DNA from: Aneurinibacillus danicus
GTDB lineage: Bacteria; Bacillota; Bacilli; Aneurinibacillales; Aneurinibacillaceae
Reading direction: 5' to 3'
DNA: 64,000 nucleotides
Assembly: GCF_007991215.1 (NCBI RefSeq)
Contig: NZ_BJXX01000019.1
Location: 1 to 64,000, forward strand
Each line of letters opens with the position of its first letter. Positions within the stretch are counted from its first letter, which is position 1. The notes beneath the pieces were generated by a model. The model was not told the DNA's origin. It saw only the letters and a program-made list of their open reading frames with translations, and made no database searches. Positions 26,028-36,706 of the stretch are shown in pieces. Both the position numbers and the translations under genes were made by a program.

Positions 26028-27647
26028 ATGGAAAACTTGTTAAAGACGCGTAGCGCCCGTTCCGGCCTTGCAAAAGTTCAGCGGGTCGCTAAACGTATGG
26101 CCCCTGTCTTAGAGCGCGCCGGTTCATTTGAACGATGTGCTGAGGAAATCCGACGCATTATGGATGAAGAGTTGAGCCATGATGAATATTTTGTGTTCGT
26201 CGATGAGAAAGGACTTGGTTTACTGCATACAAATCGTCTGCGGGAAGGCACATTATTTAGTGATAAAGTGGGTGAGAAAGCCGCTACCACGGATATACCG
26301 CTTCTGCAATTGTATCCGCGCAATACGGGCGAGGTGCTGATTGATGCTTCATGTCCGGTCATTAGGTTTGAAGACGGACAGCGGTACAATTTGCGGATGG
26401 GGCGTCTGGTGCATAGACCGTTCCTTATGCCCGCCGTCTACGGACTGGGAGTTTTCCCATCGCTTATTATGATTATTGCAGGATTGGCCATAATAAAGGC
26501 TGAACCGCTCTTCTTCCTATGTGCCGCTTTTTCTCTTCTGACAGGCGTAGTAGGCGCCGCTTTCTTCTATTATCAGCTTCAATCAAGGTTGAAAGAGTGG
26601 TACCGTGTCACACGCAGCATTTCCGCCGGCAATTTAACGGTGGCCGCTCCGAGCCACGGGAGAAATCAGTTTGCTCAAATGGGATATGAATTAAATAAAA
26701 TTGTCATCGGTACACGCGATATTATTCGAGAGTTGGCTGCTTCTGCCGAAGTGACCCAGGAAGTCAGCGGACACCAGGCGAATGAGTCCAGGCAGCTGGC
26801 TGAAACATTTGAGCAAATGTCGCAGATGATGCGGACATTTCGTGAAGGGACGGAGGGTCAGCTCGGTTCACTGGAAGAGCTGAGAGCGATGATGACCCAG
26901 ATTATGAGCGAAGTAAGGCAGATGCAGGAACACATGGACAGCGCCCGGCTTTTATCCGCACAAGTAACCGAATTTTCTAAGCGCGGTATGGGAGCTGTAG
27001 AAGATTCGGAATGCCAGATGAAGCAAATAGAAGCAGCGGTTGAAGAGTCGGTTCGTACCATTTCCCAAGTGTCAGAGAGTACCTATGAGGTTATGAATAA
27101 GGTATCAGCCATTACTCATATCGCCCGTCAGACAAATATGCTGGCATTGAACGCATCCATTGAAGCCGCACGCGCCGGCGAGAGCGGAAAGGGATTCGCG
27201 GTCGTCGCAGGCGAAGTACGCAAGCTTGCGGAAAGCACATCTTCATTCGCTGAAGATATTCTACAGACGCTGGAAAAAACAAAGCAGCAGGCTATGCAGG
27301 CGGCAGAGAAAGCGACAACCAGCGTAACGGCTATCGAGAAAGGCCTCGAAGTCGGACGTATCGCGGGCGCTGCCATCCATGAAATGACCGACGCCGCCGA
27401 TCGAACGAAGCATCAGGTTGCTTCCAATTATGAACTCGCCAACCGTGTCATCACGGACATTCAAGAGATTGAAAAAATTATCGAAAATCTGACAGGTATA
27501 GCCGAACAATTTACTGAATCAATGGCACGCGGGGCGGCAGCGATGGATGAGAAAGTCACCAGTATTCAACAATTGGCGGAAGATGCCGCACTCCTATCTA
27601 CTCAATCACAATCGCTTCATAAAATTGTAAAGCGGTTTATCATTTAA
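26028..27647 (+). CDS. Methyl-accepting chemotaxis protein
   Basis: The N-terminal ~125 residues form a short sensory segment ([20 protein letters not shown]) that lacks a leading transmembrane helix. A hydrophobic pair then spans ~130-190 ([16 protein letters not shown] and [16 protein letters not shown]), followed by a HAMP-like stretch and a long coiled signalling domain. The hairpin tip is [20 protein letters not shown], the CheA/CheW contact region. The sensor is therefore probably cytoplasmic. ATG 26028 is preferred over 26022 because GGGAGG lies seven bases before it. It has 539 aa; the ligand is unknown. No sigma-D promoter was found upstream. Confidence 0.92.
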   Translation: MENLLKTRSARSGLAKVQRVAKRMAPVLERAGSFERCAEEIRRIMDEELSHDEYFVFVDEKGLGLLHTNRLREGTLFSDKVGEKAATTDIPLLQLYPRNTGEVLIDASCPVIRFEDGQRYNLRMGRLVHRPFLMPAVYGLGVFPSLIMIIAGLAIIKAEPLFFLCAAFSLLTGVVGAAFFYYQLQSRLKEWYRVTRSISAGNLTVAAPSHGRNQFAQMGYELNKIVIGTRDIIRELAASAEVTQEVSGHQANESRQLAETFEQMSQMMRTFREGTEGQLGSLEELRAMMTQIMSEVRQMQEHMDSARLLSAQVTEFSKRGMGAVEDSECQMKQIEAAVEESVRTISQVSESTYEVMNKVSAITHIARQTNMLALNASIEAARAGESGKGFAVVAGEVRKLAESTSSFAEDILQTLEKTKQQAMQAAEKATTSVTAIEKGLEVGRIAGAAIHEMTDAADRTKHQVASNYELANRVITDIQEIEKIIENLTGIAEQFTESMARGAAAMDEKVTSIQQLAEDAALLSTQSQSLHKIVKRFII

Positions 27648-27664
27648 CGTTAAATGTAAGCGAT

Positions 27665-27728
27665 TTCACAATCTTCATTACGAACTTCACAAAACCTTTA
27701 CAAATGCTCAATATTTTTCGACTACAAT
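27665..27728 (+). promoter_or_regulatory. Pho-box-like repeats and promoter of ppx-ppk
   Basis: TTCACA (27665), a weaker TTCATT (27674), TTCACA (27686) and TTTACA (27697) recur with roughly 11-base spacing. They end about 20 bases before a TACAAT -10 box (27723-27728). PhoP of Bacillus binds repeated TT(A/T/C)ACA hexamers at this spacing and position. Just upstream, at the mcp stop, lies the perfect palindrome CATTTAACGTTAAATG (27641-27656). Confidence 0.45.
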
Positions 27729-27769
27729 AGCCATTATAAAATAAAAAGACATGATAAGGTTGGTTGCTG

Positions 27770-29299
27770 ATGGATAAATACAGCGCCGTTATCGACATGG
27801 GATCGAATTCTGTCCGACTGGTCATTTATTACGAAACGGCTGAAGGCACATCATACGAAGTTGATAATATTAAAAACACCATTCGTTTAAGCACATTTTT
27901 AAATGAACACAATGAAATCATCGAGCCTGGAATAAAAGAAGTGCTGCGTGTGCTGACCCAGTACCGTCAACTTTGTGAAGCGCGAAAGGTCTCGTCCGTC
28001 ATCGGTGTGGCGACCGCAGCCGTACGCAAAGCGATAAATAAGGAAGAACTTTTAACGAGAATATATGAAACCACAGGCTTTACGTTCCGGGTGCTTTCAG
28101 GTGAAGAAGAAGCGTATTACGGCTATCTGGCCGTTGTAAATACGATGAGCGTGTCAGAAGGGTTTACCATTGACATCGGAGGCGCCAGCTCTGAATTGGT
28201 GAAGTTTGCAGATCGTAAGCTCGTAGAGAGCTACAGCTTTCCGTTCGGAGCCGTAACGCTGGCAAAGCAATTTTTCCGTAACGGGATTCCAACGGATGCG
28301 GAACTGGTCTCGTTGGAGAAGTATCTAAAGGAGCAATTCCTGGCCCATCCATGGATAAAGGAGAAGAAATATTCACTTATCGGAATGGGGGGGAGCGCGC
28401 GTAATTTGGCGAAAGTCCACCAGAAAATGATGCGTTATCCGTTTGCGAGTCTGCACAATTATCACATGAAGAAATATCATGTCGATACGGTTTTTCATTA
28501 TCTGAAAGAACTTTCTCCCACGCAAATGCAGGGTGTGGAGGGATTGTCGAAAGAGAGAGCGGACATTATTGTCCCCGGTATCTATATTATTAAAGTGCTG
28601 CTCGAGTGTATCGGAAGTGAGCGGTTTATTGTCAGCAATAAAGGGTTGAGGGACGGCGTGCATATGGAGTCACGGCTAAAAGCGAAAAACCTGACGCTAC
28701 TTGACGATGTAGTCGAAGAAGGCATATATGCATTGATGGTCAATTATAAAGTAAACCAGGTGCATGCCCGGCATGTAGACAATTTATCCTGTACCCTATT
28801 TGAACAGCTGGCAAAAGAAGGGCTGCATTCTTACGGCCCCGAAGAAAAACGTCTGGTAAGCGTTGCGGCACGCCTGCATGATATCGGCCGCATGATTAAC
28901 ATTGGCGAATGGAATCAGCATACTTTCTATCTGATGGTGAACGTGTTTTTGCCTGGATTAACACATAAGCAGCGATTGCTTGCGGCATTAATCGCTTCAT
29001 ACAAGGGATCAAAACGGATGCAGCGATTGGTCGCCCCGTATGAGTCGATGGTCTCTGAAGCGGATTTGCAGATGGTTGAGCAGCTTGGCCTTCTTCTGTT
29101 GATGGCACGTGCGCTTGATCGAACAGAAAGTCAGCAGATATCGGATGTGAAGCTGTTGTGCAGTGACGGTGTGGTTGTGCTGTATTGCTGGGGCAGAGTC
29201 AATGAGCAATCCTTAGAGGCGCAGACACTCGAAGAGCATAAAAAGAAATTTAGAAAGCAATTTGGCCTTCCGCTTCGCTTGGAATGGAAGAGTAAATAA
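27770..29299 (+). CDS. ppx: Exopolyphosphatase, Ppx/GppA family
   Basis: This enzyme hydrolyses inorganic polyphosphate (or pppGpp) from the end. The N-terminal ASKHA-fold phosphatase (~1-300) begins VIDMGSNSVRLVIY and has IDIGGASSELV and MGGSARNLAK. A C-terminal HD-type domain has VAARLHDIGR. At 509 aa it is full length. The ATG at 27770 is chosen; a weak AAGGT lies upstream. It lies 26 bases before ppk, giving an opposed synthesis and breakdown pair. Confidence 0.93.
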   Translation: MDKYSAVIDMGSNSVRLVIYYETAEGTSYEVDNIKNTIRLSTFLNEHNEIIEPGIKEVLRVLTQYRQLCEARKVSSVIGVATAAVRKAINKEELLTRIYETTGFTFRVLSGEEEAYYGYLAVVNTMSVSEGFTIDIGGASSELVKFADRKLVESYSFPFGAVTLAKQFFRNGIPTDAELVSLEKYLKEQFLAHPWIKEKKYSLIGMGGSARNLAKVHQKMMRYPFASLHNYHMKKYHVDTVFHYLKELSPTQMQGVEGLSKERADIIVPGIYIIKVLLECIGSERFIVSNKGLRDGVHMESRLKAKNLTLLDDVVEEGIYALMVNYKVNQVHARHVDNLSCTLFEQLAKEGLHSYGPEEKRLVSVAARLHDIGRMINIGEWNQHTFYLMVNVFLPGLTHKQRLLAALIASYKGSKRMQRLVAPYESMVSEADLQMVEQLGLLLLMARALDRTESQQISDVKLLCSDGVVVLYCWGRVNEQSLEAQTLEEHKKKFRKQFGLPLRLEWKSK

Positions 29300-29325
29300 A
29301 AATTTTAAAAAAGAGGTAGAAAGCG

Positions 29326-31491
29326 ATGGGGGAAATGACAGCTGTAAATGAAAAGGATAACAAAATCGACTTCGATTGTACATCTTACTACATTAACCGG
29401 GAGCTAAGCTGGCTTGCATTCAATCGTCGTGTCCTGGAAGAGGCGGAAGATGAGAACAATCCGATCCTGGAGCGGCTTAAGTTCCTTGCGATTACAAGTT
29501 CGAATCTCGACGAGTTTTTCATGGTACGTGTCGGTTCGATGAAGGATCAGGAGAAGCATGGTATTACGACGCCGGAAAATAAAGCGGGCATGACGCCGCG
29601 CCAACAATTGACCGCCATTTCGCACGAAGCGCATAAAATGGTTGAAACGCAGTACAAGCTGCTGTATCAAAAGCTTATTCCTGAGCTTGCCTCGCATGGC
29701 ATATCGTTTGTCAAACCGGAGGAGTTGACGGAAGAACAGCATACGTTCCTGCGCACGTACTTTTACGACCGGATCTATCCGGTGCTGACGCCGATGGCGG
29801 TAGATGCCAGCCGTCCATTCCCGATGCTGTTAAACAAGAGCGTTAATTTGGCCGTAATGCTGGAGAGCGAGAAAGATGAAAAAGGCAAAGTATTATTCGC
29901 TGTTGTGCAGGTGCCTTCCGTTCTGCAGCGCTATATCCAGCTGCCCAGCCCGGAAGGCACGGCGCAATTTATTCTTCTTGAGGATGTCATTTGCTATTAT
30001 GTCGATTTTTTGTTCAAAGGCAACCAGATCTTATCGGTCAAGCCGTTCCGCATTACGCGCAACGCCGATCTTACGCTGGACGAGGAAGGCGCGGAAGATT
30101 TGCTGGAAGAAGTGCAAAAAGAGCTTAAGAAACGCCGCTGGGGTGCGGCTGTGCGCCTGGAAATCACCTCGGATATGGAGCCGTACATGAAAAGCATTCT
30201 ACAGGAGTCGCTTGAGATTGAGACGAGCGATATTTATGAAGTCTCAGGTCCGCTTGATTTAACGTTCCTGATGAAATTTTATTCGCTGCCCGGTTACAGC
30301 GATCTAAGGTATCAAAGTTTGCCGCCGCAGCCGCCGGCCGACTTTATCGGAGAGAGCAATATATTCGAAGCAATCGCCCACAGAGATATTCTCGTCCATC
30401 ATCCGTATGAATCATTCGATCCGGTTGTACATTTCGTCCAGCAGGCGGCAGAAGATCCGAGCGTCCTGGCGATTAAACAAACATTATATAGGGTAAGTGG
30501 AGATTCGCCTATTGTAGGAGCGCTGGCAAAAGCTGCAGAGAACGGGAAGCAAGTCACTGTTCTTGTGGAGCTGAAGGCACGCTTCGATGAGGAGAATAAT
30601 ATCGTTTGGGCGAAAAAACTTGAGAAAGCGGGTTGCCATGTCATTTATGGCCTGGTAGGGTTAAAAACACATTGTAAAATCACCCTCGTCGTGCGTCAGG
30701 AAGGGCAAAAGCTGATACGTTATGTCCACCTCGGGACCGGTAACTATAACGATTCGACCGCCCGGCTGTATACCGATTTAGGTATGTTTACATGCAGTGA
30801 ACCGTTTGGCATTGACGCTTCGTATATATTCAACCATCTCTCCGGTTATTCGAAGCCGCCGAAATGGAAGAAGATTGAAGCAGCGCCAAACGGTTTGCGC
30901 AACAAAATTCTGCGGTTAATTGATAACGAAATTGCGAAAAGTACGCCTGACAATCCGGGTCGTATCATTTTGAAAATGAATGCGCTGACGGATAAGAAGC
31001 TGATTAAAGCGTTATTTAAAGCGTCGGTGGCCGGCGTACAGATTGACATGATCATCCGTGGCATTTGCTGCCTGCGTCCCGGCATTCCGGGTGTAAGCGA
31101 AAATATTCGCGTATATAGCATTGTCGACCGTTTCCTGGAACACTCCCGTATTTTTTACTTCCAGAATGGTGGTGAAGAACAGGTATATTTGTCGAGCGCC
31201 GACTGGATGACGCGCAATATGGAACGGCGTGTGGAAATCATGTTTCCTATCGAAGTGCCTTCGTTGAAAGAACGAGTCAAAGAGATTTTGCGTGTGCTCT
31301 TGCAGGATAATGTGAAGGCAAGAGAGTTGAATTTCCAGGGTGTTTATACGAGAGTGCAGCAGAAGGAAGGAGAGAAGCGGATGCACAGTCAGCTTTATCT
31401 CCATAATCTGGCGGTTAAAAATGCGAAAAAGATTCAGCAGACTCCGTACATGAAGCAATTAAAACCGAAAACACATGTGGAAGAAGTGTGA
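29326..31491 (+). CDS. ppk: Polyphosphate kinase 1
   Basis: This enzyme makes polyphosphate from ATP reversibly. The N-terminal domain reads YYINRELSWLAFNRRVLEEA. The head domain is followed by two PLD-like catalytic domains, with the catalytic His regions YGLVGLKTHCKITLVVR and YVHLGTGNYNDSTA. At 721 aa it is full length. It forms an operon with ppx and ends in a clear terminator. Confidence 0.96.
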   Translation: MGEMTAVNEKDNKIDFDCTSYYINRELSWLAFNRRVLEEAEDENNPILERLKFLAITSSNLDEFFMVRVGSMKDQEKHGITTPENKAGMTPRQQLTAISHEAHKMVETQYKLLYQKLIPELASHGISFVKPEELTEEQHTFLRTYFYDRIYPVLTPMAVDASRPFPMLLNKSVNLAVMLESEKDEKGKVLFAVVQVPSVLQRYIQLPSPEGTAQFILLEDVICYYVDFLFKGNQILSVKPFRITRNADLTLDEEGAEDLLEEVQKELKKRRWGAAVRLEITSDMEPYMKSILQESLEIETSDIYEVSGPLDLTFLMKFYSLPGYSDLRYQSLPPQPPADFIGESNIFEAIAHRDILVHHPYESFDPVVHFVQQAAEDPSVLAIKQTLYRVSGDSPIVGALAKAAENGKQVTVLVELKARFDEENNIVWAKKLEKAGCHVIYGLVGLKTHCKITLVVRQEGQKLIRYVHLGTGNYNDSTARLYTDLGMFTCSEPFGIDASYIFNHLSGYSKPPKWKKIEAAPNGLRNKILRLIDNEIAKSTPDNPGRIILKMNALTDKKLIKALFKASVAGVQIDMIIRGICCLRPGIPGVSENIRVYSIVDRFLEHSRIFYFQNGGEEQVYLSSADWMTRNMERRVEIMFPIEVPSLKERVKEILRVLLQDNVKARELNFQGVYTRVQQKEGEKRMHSQLYLHNLAVKNAKKIQQTPYMKQLKPKTHVEEV

Positions 31492-31500
31492 AAAAACGTT

Positions 31501-31534
31501 AGGCATTCCGGAATTTAACGCGGAATGCCTTTTT
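31501..31534 (+). terminator. Intrinsic terminator after ppk
   Basis: A perfect ten-bp stem (31501-31510 with 31521-31530) is followed by a T run. Confidence 0.88.
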
Positions 31535-31568
31535 GTCCTGGTCGCTTTTTTTGCTATAATAATGATAG
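31533..31568 (+). promoter_or_regulatory. hemA promoter with overlapping PerR box
   Basis: TTGTCC (31533-31538) is followed after 16 bases by TATAAT (31555-31560). The 15-mer CTATAATAATGATAG (31554-31568) matches the Per box TTATAATNATTATAA at 11 of 14 defined positions. In B. subtilis the hemAXCDBL operon is repressed by PerR. A second TATAAT-like box lies nearer the gene, around 31650. Confidence 0.55.
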
Positions 31569-31749
31569 TGTTTATACGGTGTACGGTAATATGGATATCA
31601 TATTCATAAATTTTTCATATTTCGTTTCGGAATTTAGGATAGAAAGTGATATAATTAGGTACGTGCAAAAACGAGCGTATAGTATAGCAAAGAGACGACA
31701 GCGCAAACTAATCACATACAATATAAAGAAGTAGGATGGGGTGTCAATT

Positions 31750-33108
31750 ATGCACATTCTAACAATCGGGTTAAATTACCGTACAGCCCCGGTGGAAATC
31801 CGTGAGCGGTTCGCATTCTTGGATGAGGACAAGCAGGAAGCGCTTAAGAAACTGCAGAGCACAAAAAGCATATTAGAGTGTGTAATTGTTGGCACTTGCA
31901 ACAGAACGGAAATTTACGCGGTCGTCGACCAATTGCACACGGGCCGCCACTTCATTAAGAATTATCTCTCGGAGTGGTTTCATGTGCAGCGGGAAGAATT
32001 CGTCGACCATATCTATATCAAAGAAAATGACGCGGCTGTACAGCACCTGTTCCGTGTAGCCTGTGGACTGGACTCTATGGTGCTTGGTGAAACGCAAATC
32101 CTGGGACAGGTGAAAGACGCGTTTGCCTTATCGCAGGCAAACGGTGCTACCGGCACGGTGTTCAACAAACTGTTCCAGCAGGCGATTACGCTGGCCAAGC
32201 GCGCCCATTCCGAAACGGAAATCAACAAAAATGCCGTTTCAACAAGCTACGCCGCCATTGAACTCGGAAAAAAAGTATTTGGTTACTTTAACGATAAAAC
32301 CGTTCTGATTCTTGGAGCGGGCAAGATGAGCGAGTTGACCGCAAAGCATCTGCATGCGAATGGAGCGGCGCATGTGCTCGTGGCAAACCGCACATATGAA
32401 CGTGCTGTTGCGCTTGCAGAGAAGTTCCGCGGCAAAGCTATACCGATGGACCGTCTGCGGGAAGCTCTTGTGCTGGCCGATATTGTCATTAGCTCCACTG
32501 GTTCAAATGAATACGTAGTAACGAAGCGGGACGTGGAAGCGATTATGCGCAAGCGGCGCCATCGTCCGCTGTTTATGATTGATATTGCCGTGCCGCGCGA
32601 TCTGGACCCTGCCATTAATGACTTGGATGGCGTGTATCTGTATGATATCGATGACCTCGAAGGCATTGTGGCAGCCAATATGCGCGATCGTGCCCGTGAA
32701 GCCGAGAAAATCGGTGTTATGATTGGCGAAGAGTTAGTCGCTTTCAAAGCATGGCTCAATACGCTGGGTGTCGGTCCGCTCATCAGCGCATTGCGTGAGA
32801 AGTTGCTTGCGTACCAACAGGAAGCGATGCGCAACATTCAGAACAAGTGTCCGGAGTTAACGGAGAAAGAGATTCGCATGATTAATAAGCAGACGCGCAG
32901 TTTGATTAACCAAATTATGCATGATCCGATCGTGCGCATCAAAGAAATGGCGGGGCAGCCGGGCGCAGATGAAGCGCTCGATATGTTTATCAAGTTGTTC
33001 GCACTGGAGAACGCGTTCGAAGAGACAGAGCAGACAGAGGAAGAAAGAGAAGCTTCTTATATCCCGGTTCGTCAGCGTCGTTTGTTGACCGAACAGCAAG
33101 CGTTCTAG
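31750..33108 (+). CDS. hemA: Glutamyl-tRNA reductase
   Basis: This is the first committed enzyme of C5-pathway haem synthesis, making glutamate-1-semialdehyde from Glu-tRNA with NADPH. It begins MHILTIGLNYRTAPVEIRE and carries the nucleophilic Cys in VGTCNRTEIYAV. The NADP-binding loop is LILGAGKMSELTA, and a C-terminal dimerisation helix follows. From ATG 31750, which has GGGGTG upstream, it has 452 aa. It leads the hemAXCDBL operon. Confidence 0.97.
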   Translation: MHILTIGLNYRTAPVEIRERFAFLDEDKQEALKKLQSTKSILECVIVGTCNRTEIYAVVDQLHTGRHFIKNYLSEWFHVQREEFVDHIYIKENDAAVQHLFRVACGLDSMVLGETQILGQVKDAFALSQANGATGTVFNKLFQQAITLAKRAHSETEINKNAVSTSYAAIELGKKVFGYFNDKTVLILGAGKMSELTAKHLHANGAAHVLVANRTYERAVALAEKFRGKAIPMDRLREALVLADIVISSTGSNEYVVTKRDVEAIMRKRRHRPLFMIDIAVPRDLDPAINDLDGVYLYDIDDLEGIVAANMRDRAREAEKIGVMIGEELVAFKAWLNTLGVGPLISALREKLLAYQQEAMRNIQNKCPELTEKEIRMINKQTRSLINQIMHDPIVRIKEMAGQPGADEALDMFIKLFALENAFEETEQTEEEREASYIPVRQRRLLTEQQAF

Positions 33109-33138
33109 TTATGCTCCTGAGGAGAGGAGTTATGCCAC

Positions 33139-33960
33139 TTGTTTCATGAAAGCCTTATTTACGATGCCATCATTTATATTTATGCTTGCAGCATTTTGCT
33201 ATATTTTGCTGATTTTCTAAACCGCAGCCGGAAGGTAAATCGAACCGCCTTCTGGCTGCTTTCCATTGTCTGGACGCTGCAAAGCGTCTTTTTTGTCCTT
33301 AGCATGATGGAGAAAGAGTATTTTCCGGTATTGACGCTGTTTGAAACGCTCTTTTTTTATTCGTGGATACTGGTTACGTTTTCCCTCGTTATCAACTACT
33401 TGTTCCGAATTGATTTGCTGGTATTTTTCACGAACATTCTGGGCTTTGCCGTATTAGCGTTGAATTTCTTTGCCAATAAGGACGCCTCGTCAATGGTGAC
33501 GGAACGTCTGACGTCAGAGCTATTATTTATTCATATCAGTCTGGCGCTGCTCGCCTATGCAACTTTCTCGCTCTCGTTCATTTTTTCGCTGATGTATTTG
33601 GTGGAAGACCGCATGCTGAAGCAAAAAAAGTGGAATAAATGGCTGCAGAGGCTTCCGGGGCTTGGACTGCTTGATTTGTATTCATACCGCTTTAACATGA
33701 TAGGGGTGCCGCTTTTGCTGATGGCGTTGATTCTTGGGGCCATCTGGGCGCATCTTAAAGTCAGTTATAGCATCTGGCTTGATCCGAAAGTTCTTACTTC
33801 GGTGGGCGTTCTCATCGTCTATTCGCTGTATTTGTATCAACGGGTAACGTACGGATGGGTCGGCCGGAAACTGGCTTTGTGGAACGCGGCGGCGTTTTCA
33901 TTGATTTTGTTGAATTACTTGATTTCCGGATCGGTTTCATCATTTCATCAGTGGCTATAG
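33139..33960 (+). CDS. hemX: HemX, membrane protein of the haem operon
   Basis: This integral membrane protein of the CcsA/HemX family has about eight hydrophobic segments and is known in B. subtilis to lower HemA levels. A conserved stretch near 188-210 reads IGVPLLLMALILGAIWAH. It has 273 aa. The likely start is TTG at 33139, with GAGGAG nine bases before it; an out-of-frame ATG lies between. A CTCC-TGA-GGAG inverted repeat precedes the ribosome site and could limit translation. Confidence 0.92.
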   Translation: MFHESLIYDAIIYIYACSILLYFADFLNRSRKVNRTAFWLLSIVWTLQSVFFVLSMMEKEYFPVLTLFETLFFYSWILVTFSLVINYLFRIDLLVFFTNILGFAVLALNFFANKDASSMVTERLTSELLFIHISLALLAYATFSLSFIFSLMYLVEDRMLKQKKWNKWLQRLPGLGLLDLYSYRFNMIGVPLLLMALILGAIWAHLKVSYSIWLDPKVLTSVGVLIVYSLYLYQRVTYGWVGRKLALWNAAAFSLILLNYLISGSVSSFHQWL

Positions 33961-33975
33961 AAAAGGAGAATTGAC

Positions 33976-34902
33976 ATGAGAAAAATCATCGTGGGTTCCA
34001 GGCAGAGTGTGCTGGCGCTGACACAGACAAACTGGGTCATCGATCGTTTGAAAAGCTTCGGGCTCCCGTTCGAGTTCGAAGTGAAGAAGATTGTGACAAA
34101 GGGGGACCGCATTCTTGATGTCACGCTTTCCAAGGTCGGCGGCAAAGGGCTGTTCGTCAAAGAAATCGAGCAGGCGCTGCTCGATGGGGAGATTGACATG
34201 GCCGTGCACAGCATGAAGGATATGCCGGCACTGCTTCCGGAAGGTCTCACCATCGGGTGTGTACCGAAGCGCGTGGATGTGCGGGACGTGCTGATAAGCG
34301 AAGACGGTACGCCGCTTGATAAATTGCCGGCAGGTTCCATCGTGGGAACGAGCAGCCTGCGCCGCGCTTCCCAGTTGAAAGCGCTGCGTCCCGACCTTGT
34401 GATTGAGCCGATTCGGGGTAATATCGATACCCGGATGCGCAAACTTAAAGAAGAGAGTTTCTCTGCCATCATCCTTGCAGCCGCAGGCCTTGAGCGCATG
34501 CAGTGGAAGGGAGAAATTACCGAATTTCTGCCTGTAGAAGTGAGCCTGCCGGCGGTCGGACAGGGTGCCCTGGCGATTGAATGCCGTGAAGACGATACGG
34601 AGCTGCTCGGACTGTTGAGTAAGTTGAACGATAGTGACACAATGCTTGCTACCCGGGCGGAGCGGGCTTTCCTGCGTACGCTTGAAGGTGGTTGCCAGGT
34701 GCCGATTGCCGCTCATGCTACTGTGACAGAGGGACTCATCTCTCTGACAGGGTTTGTGGGCGATCCGGATGGGCATACCGTACTGAAAGAAAGCATGGAA
34801 GATGAAAATCCGGAAACGCTTGGTGTGAACCTGGCCAATAAGCTGAAGGAGCAGGGCGCAGACAAAATTCTTGAAAAAGTATATAAGGACAATCAAGCAT
34901 GA
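33976..34902 (+). CDS. hemC: Porphobilinogen deaminase
   Basis: This enzyme polymerises four porphobilinogen units to hydroxymethylbilane. The dipyrromethane cofactor Cys is in [13 protein letters not shown]. Other motifs are [22 protein letters not shown] and [11 protein letters not shown]. At 308 aa it is the usual size. It overlaps hemD by ATGA. Confidence 0.97.
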   Translation: MRKIIVGSRQSVLALTQTNWVIDRLKSFGLPFEFEVKKIVTKGDRILDVTLSKVGGKGLFVKEIEQALLDGEIDMAVHSMKDMPALLPEGLTIGCVPKRVDVRDVLISEDGTPLDKLPAGSIVGTSSLRRASQLKALRPDLVIEPIRGNIDTRMRKLKEESFSAIILAAAGLERMQWKGEITEFLPVEVSLPAVGQGALAIECREDDTELLGLLSKLNDSDTMLATRAERAFLRTLEGGCQVPIAAHATVTEGLISLTGFVGDPDGHTVLKESMEDENPETLGVNLANKLKEQGADKILEKVYKDNQA

Positions 34903-35681
34903 GTATGGACGCATCTCTCGCCGGCAAGCGTATCGTAGTAACAAGATCACGGGAGCAGGCGCGGGCGTTTATTCGCAAGATTGAAGAACGGGGGGGCGAG
35001 GGATTCGCCTGTCCGGTCATTCGATTCGTTCCACCCGCCGATCAAACCATGTTTGATTGTGCACTGCGGCGGCTTCCCTCATTTGACTGGATTTTTTTTA
35101 CTAGTGTAAATGGGGTTAGTTTTTTCTTTCAACGGCTGGAAGAACTCGATATTGATATGTCCGGATTTACCGGCCGGATTGCCGCAGTGGGAACGAAAAC
35201 AGCCGCCGCGCTTGAAGCACGGGGGCTTTCTGTGCAGCACATTCCCGGGAAATTTACTGCCGAGCACTTATTGGAAACGATGCGGGGCAAACTAAAAGCG
35301 GGACAAAGAGTGCTTCTGCCCAGAGCGAACATTGGCCGCGATGTATTGCCACAAGGTCTGCGTGCGCTTGGTCTTGAAGTGACAGACGCACCGGCTTATG
35401 ATACGGTAAGGGCAGAGGAAAATATTGCGGAGCTAAAAGACAAGCTGAAGCAAGGAAAAGTCGATATGATTACATTTACAAGCCCATCAACCGTGCGTTA
35501 TTTTCTGGCTGCCTTCGATGCAGAGGAGAGGCGGCGGTATATGGATGGCGTACATATCGCCGTCATTGGCCCGGTAACGGCCAGGGCGGCACGCGAGGAA
35601 GGGCTCGCCGTTCATGTGATGGGGGATGAATACAGCATTGACGGGCTGATTGAGGCTATGTCGAAGTATACCGGGTGGTAA
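34899..35681 (+). CDS. hemD: Uroporphyrinogen-III synthase
   Basis: This enzyme closes hydroxymethylbilane with inversion of ring D. The family is poorly conserved; visible signs are the start [16 protein letters not shown], the segment [15 protein letters not shown], and [15 protein letters not shown] near the C-terminus. At 260 aa and in the hemC-hemB interval, the assignment is secure by context. Confidence 0.94.
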   Translation: MSMDASLAGKRIVVTRSREQARAFIRKIEERGGEGFACPVIRFVPPADQTMFDCALRRLPSFDWIFFTSVNGVSFFFQRLEELDIDMSGFTGRIAAVGTKTAAALEARGLSVQHIPGKFTAEHLLETMRGKLKAGQRVLLPRANIGRDVLPQGLRALGLEVTDAPAYDTVRAEENIAELKDKLKQGKVDMITFTSPSTVRYFLAAFDAEERRRYMDGVHIAVIGPVTARAAREEGLAVHVMGDEYSIDGLIEAMSKYTGW

Positions 35682-35700
35682 CCCGAAGGAGGATATAAGT

Positions 35701-36681
35701 ATGTCTTTGTATTTTCAACGTCATCGCCGTCTGCGCACAACAGCTGCGATGAGAAACCTTGTCCGTGAAACGTATCTTCATGCCAACGATTTTATTTATC
35801 CGTTGTTTGTCGTAGAAGGAAACGATACGAAGCATGAAATCTCTTCCATGCCGGGCGTGTTCCATTATTCGCTTGATCGCCTGGAAGAAGAAATTCAGGA
35901 AGTTACAGAGCTTGGCATTCAGTCGATTATCGTGTTCGGCGTGCCGAATAATAAAGATGCTTGCGGTTCGGAAGCGTATGCGGAAGATGGCATCGTTCAG
36001 CAGGCAATTCGTAAAATCAAGGGATGGGCACCGGAGCTGGTCACGATGGCCGATACGTGTCTGTGCCAGTACACCGAGCACGGCCACTGCGGAATGATTC
36101 ACGAAGGATACGTCGACAATGATTCCAGCCTTGAACTGCTGGTGAAAACCGCCGTATCCCAGGCGGCAGCGGGCGCGGACGTCATCGCGCCGTCCAATAT
36201 GATGGATGGCTTCGTGGCGGCGATTCGCCAGGGTCTTGACGAAGCAGGATTTATCAATACGCCGATTATGTCGTACGCGGTGAAATATGCATCCCAATTC
36301 TACGGTCCGTTCCGTGACGCTGCGCATTCCACGCCGCAATTTGGCGATCGTAAGACATATCAGATGGATCCGGCCAACCGCCGGGAAGCGCTGCGCGAAG
36401 CGGCTTCCGATGTAGAAGAAGGAGCGGATATGCTGATGGTGAAGCCGGCGATGGCTTATATGGACATTATCCGCGAAGTAAAAGACAACTTCGACCTTCC
36501 TGTCGCGGCTTACAATGTAAGTGGAGAATATTCGATGATTAAAGCGGCGGCCGAGCGTGGATGGGTGGATGAAAAAGCGATTACGCTTGAGCTGTTGACC
36601 GGCTTGAAACGTGCGGGAGCTGACATGATCCTTACCTATTCGGCAAAAGATGCGGTCCGCTGGTTAAAAGAAATCGACTAA
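35701..36681 (+). CDS. hemB: Delta-aminolevulinic acid dehydratase
   Basis: This enzyme condenses two ALA molecules to porphobilinogen. The zinc site reads [15 protein letters not shown]. The Schiff-base lysines lie in MSYAVKYAS and [14 protein letters not shown] 35701 is chosen, with AGGAGG upstream; an in-frame start 17 codons earlier lies within hemD. It has 326 aa. Confidence 0.97.
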   Translation: MSLYFQRHRRLRTTAAMRNLVRETYLHANDFIYPLFVVEGNDTKHEISSMPGVFHYSLDRLEEEIQEVTELGIQSIIVFGVPNNKDACGSEAYAEDGIVQQAIRKIKGWAPELVTMADTCLCQYTEHGHCGMIHEGYVDNDSSLELLVKTAVSQAAAGADVIAPSNMMDGFVAAIRQGLDEAGFINTPIMSYAVKYASQFYGPFRDAAHSTPQFGDRKTYQMDPANRREALREAASDVEEGADMLMVKPAMAYMDIIREVKDNFDLPVAAYNVSGEYSMIKAAAERGWVDEKAITLELLTGLKRAGADMILTYSAKDAVRWLKEID

Positions 36682-36706
36682 TCACGCTAAACAGGAGGAG
36701 CACGGC

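Noticed and set aside
33955-34950. 331-codon minus-strand frame over hemC
   Set aside because: Fully antisense to hemC, whose catalytic motifs are intact.
35656-36339. 227-codon minus-strand frame over hemB
   Set aside because: Antisense shadow of hemB.
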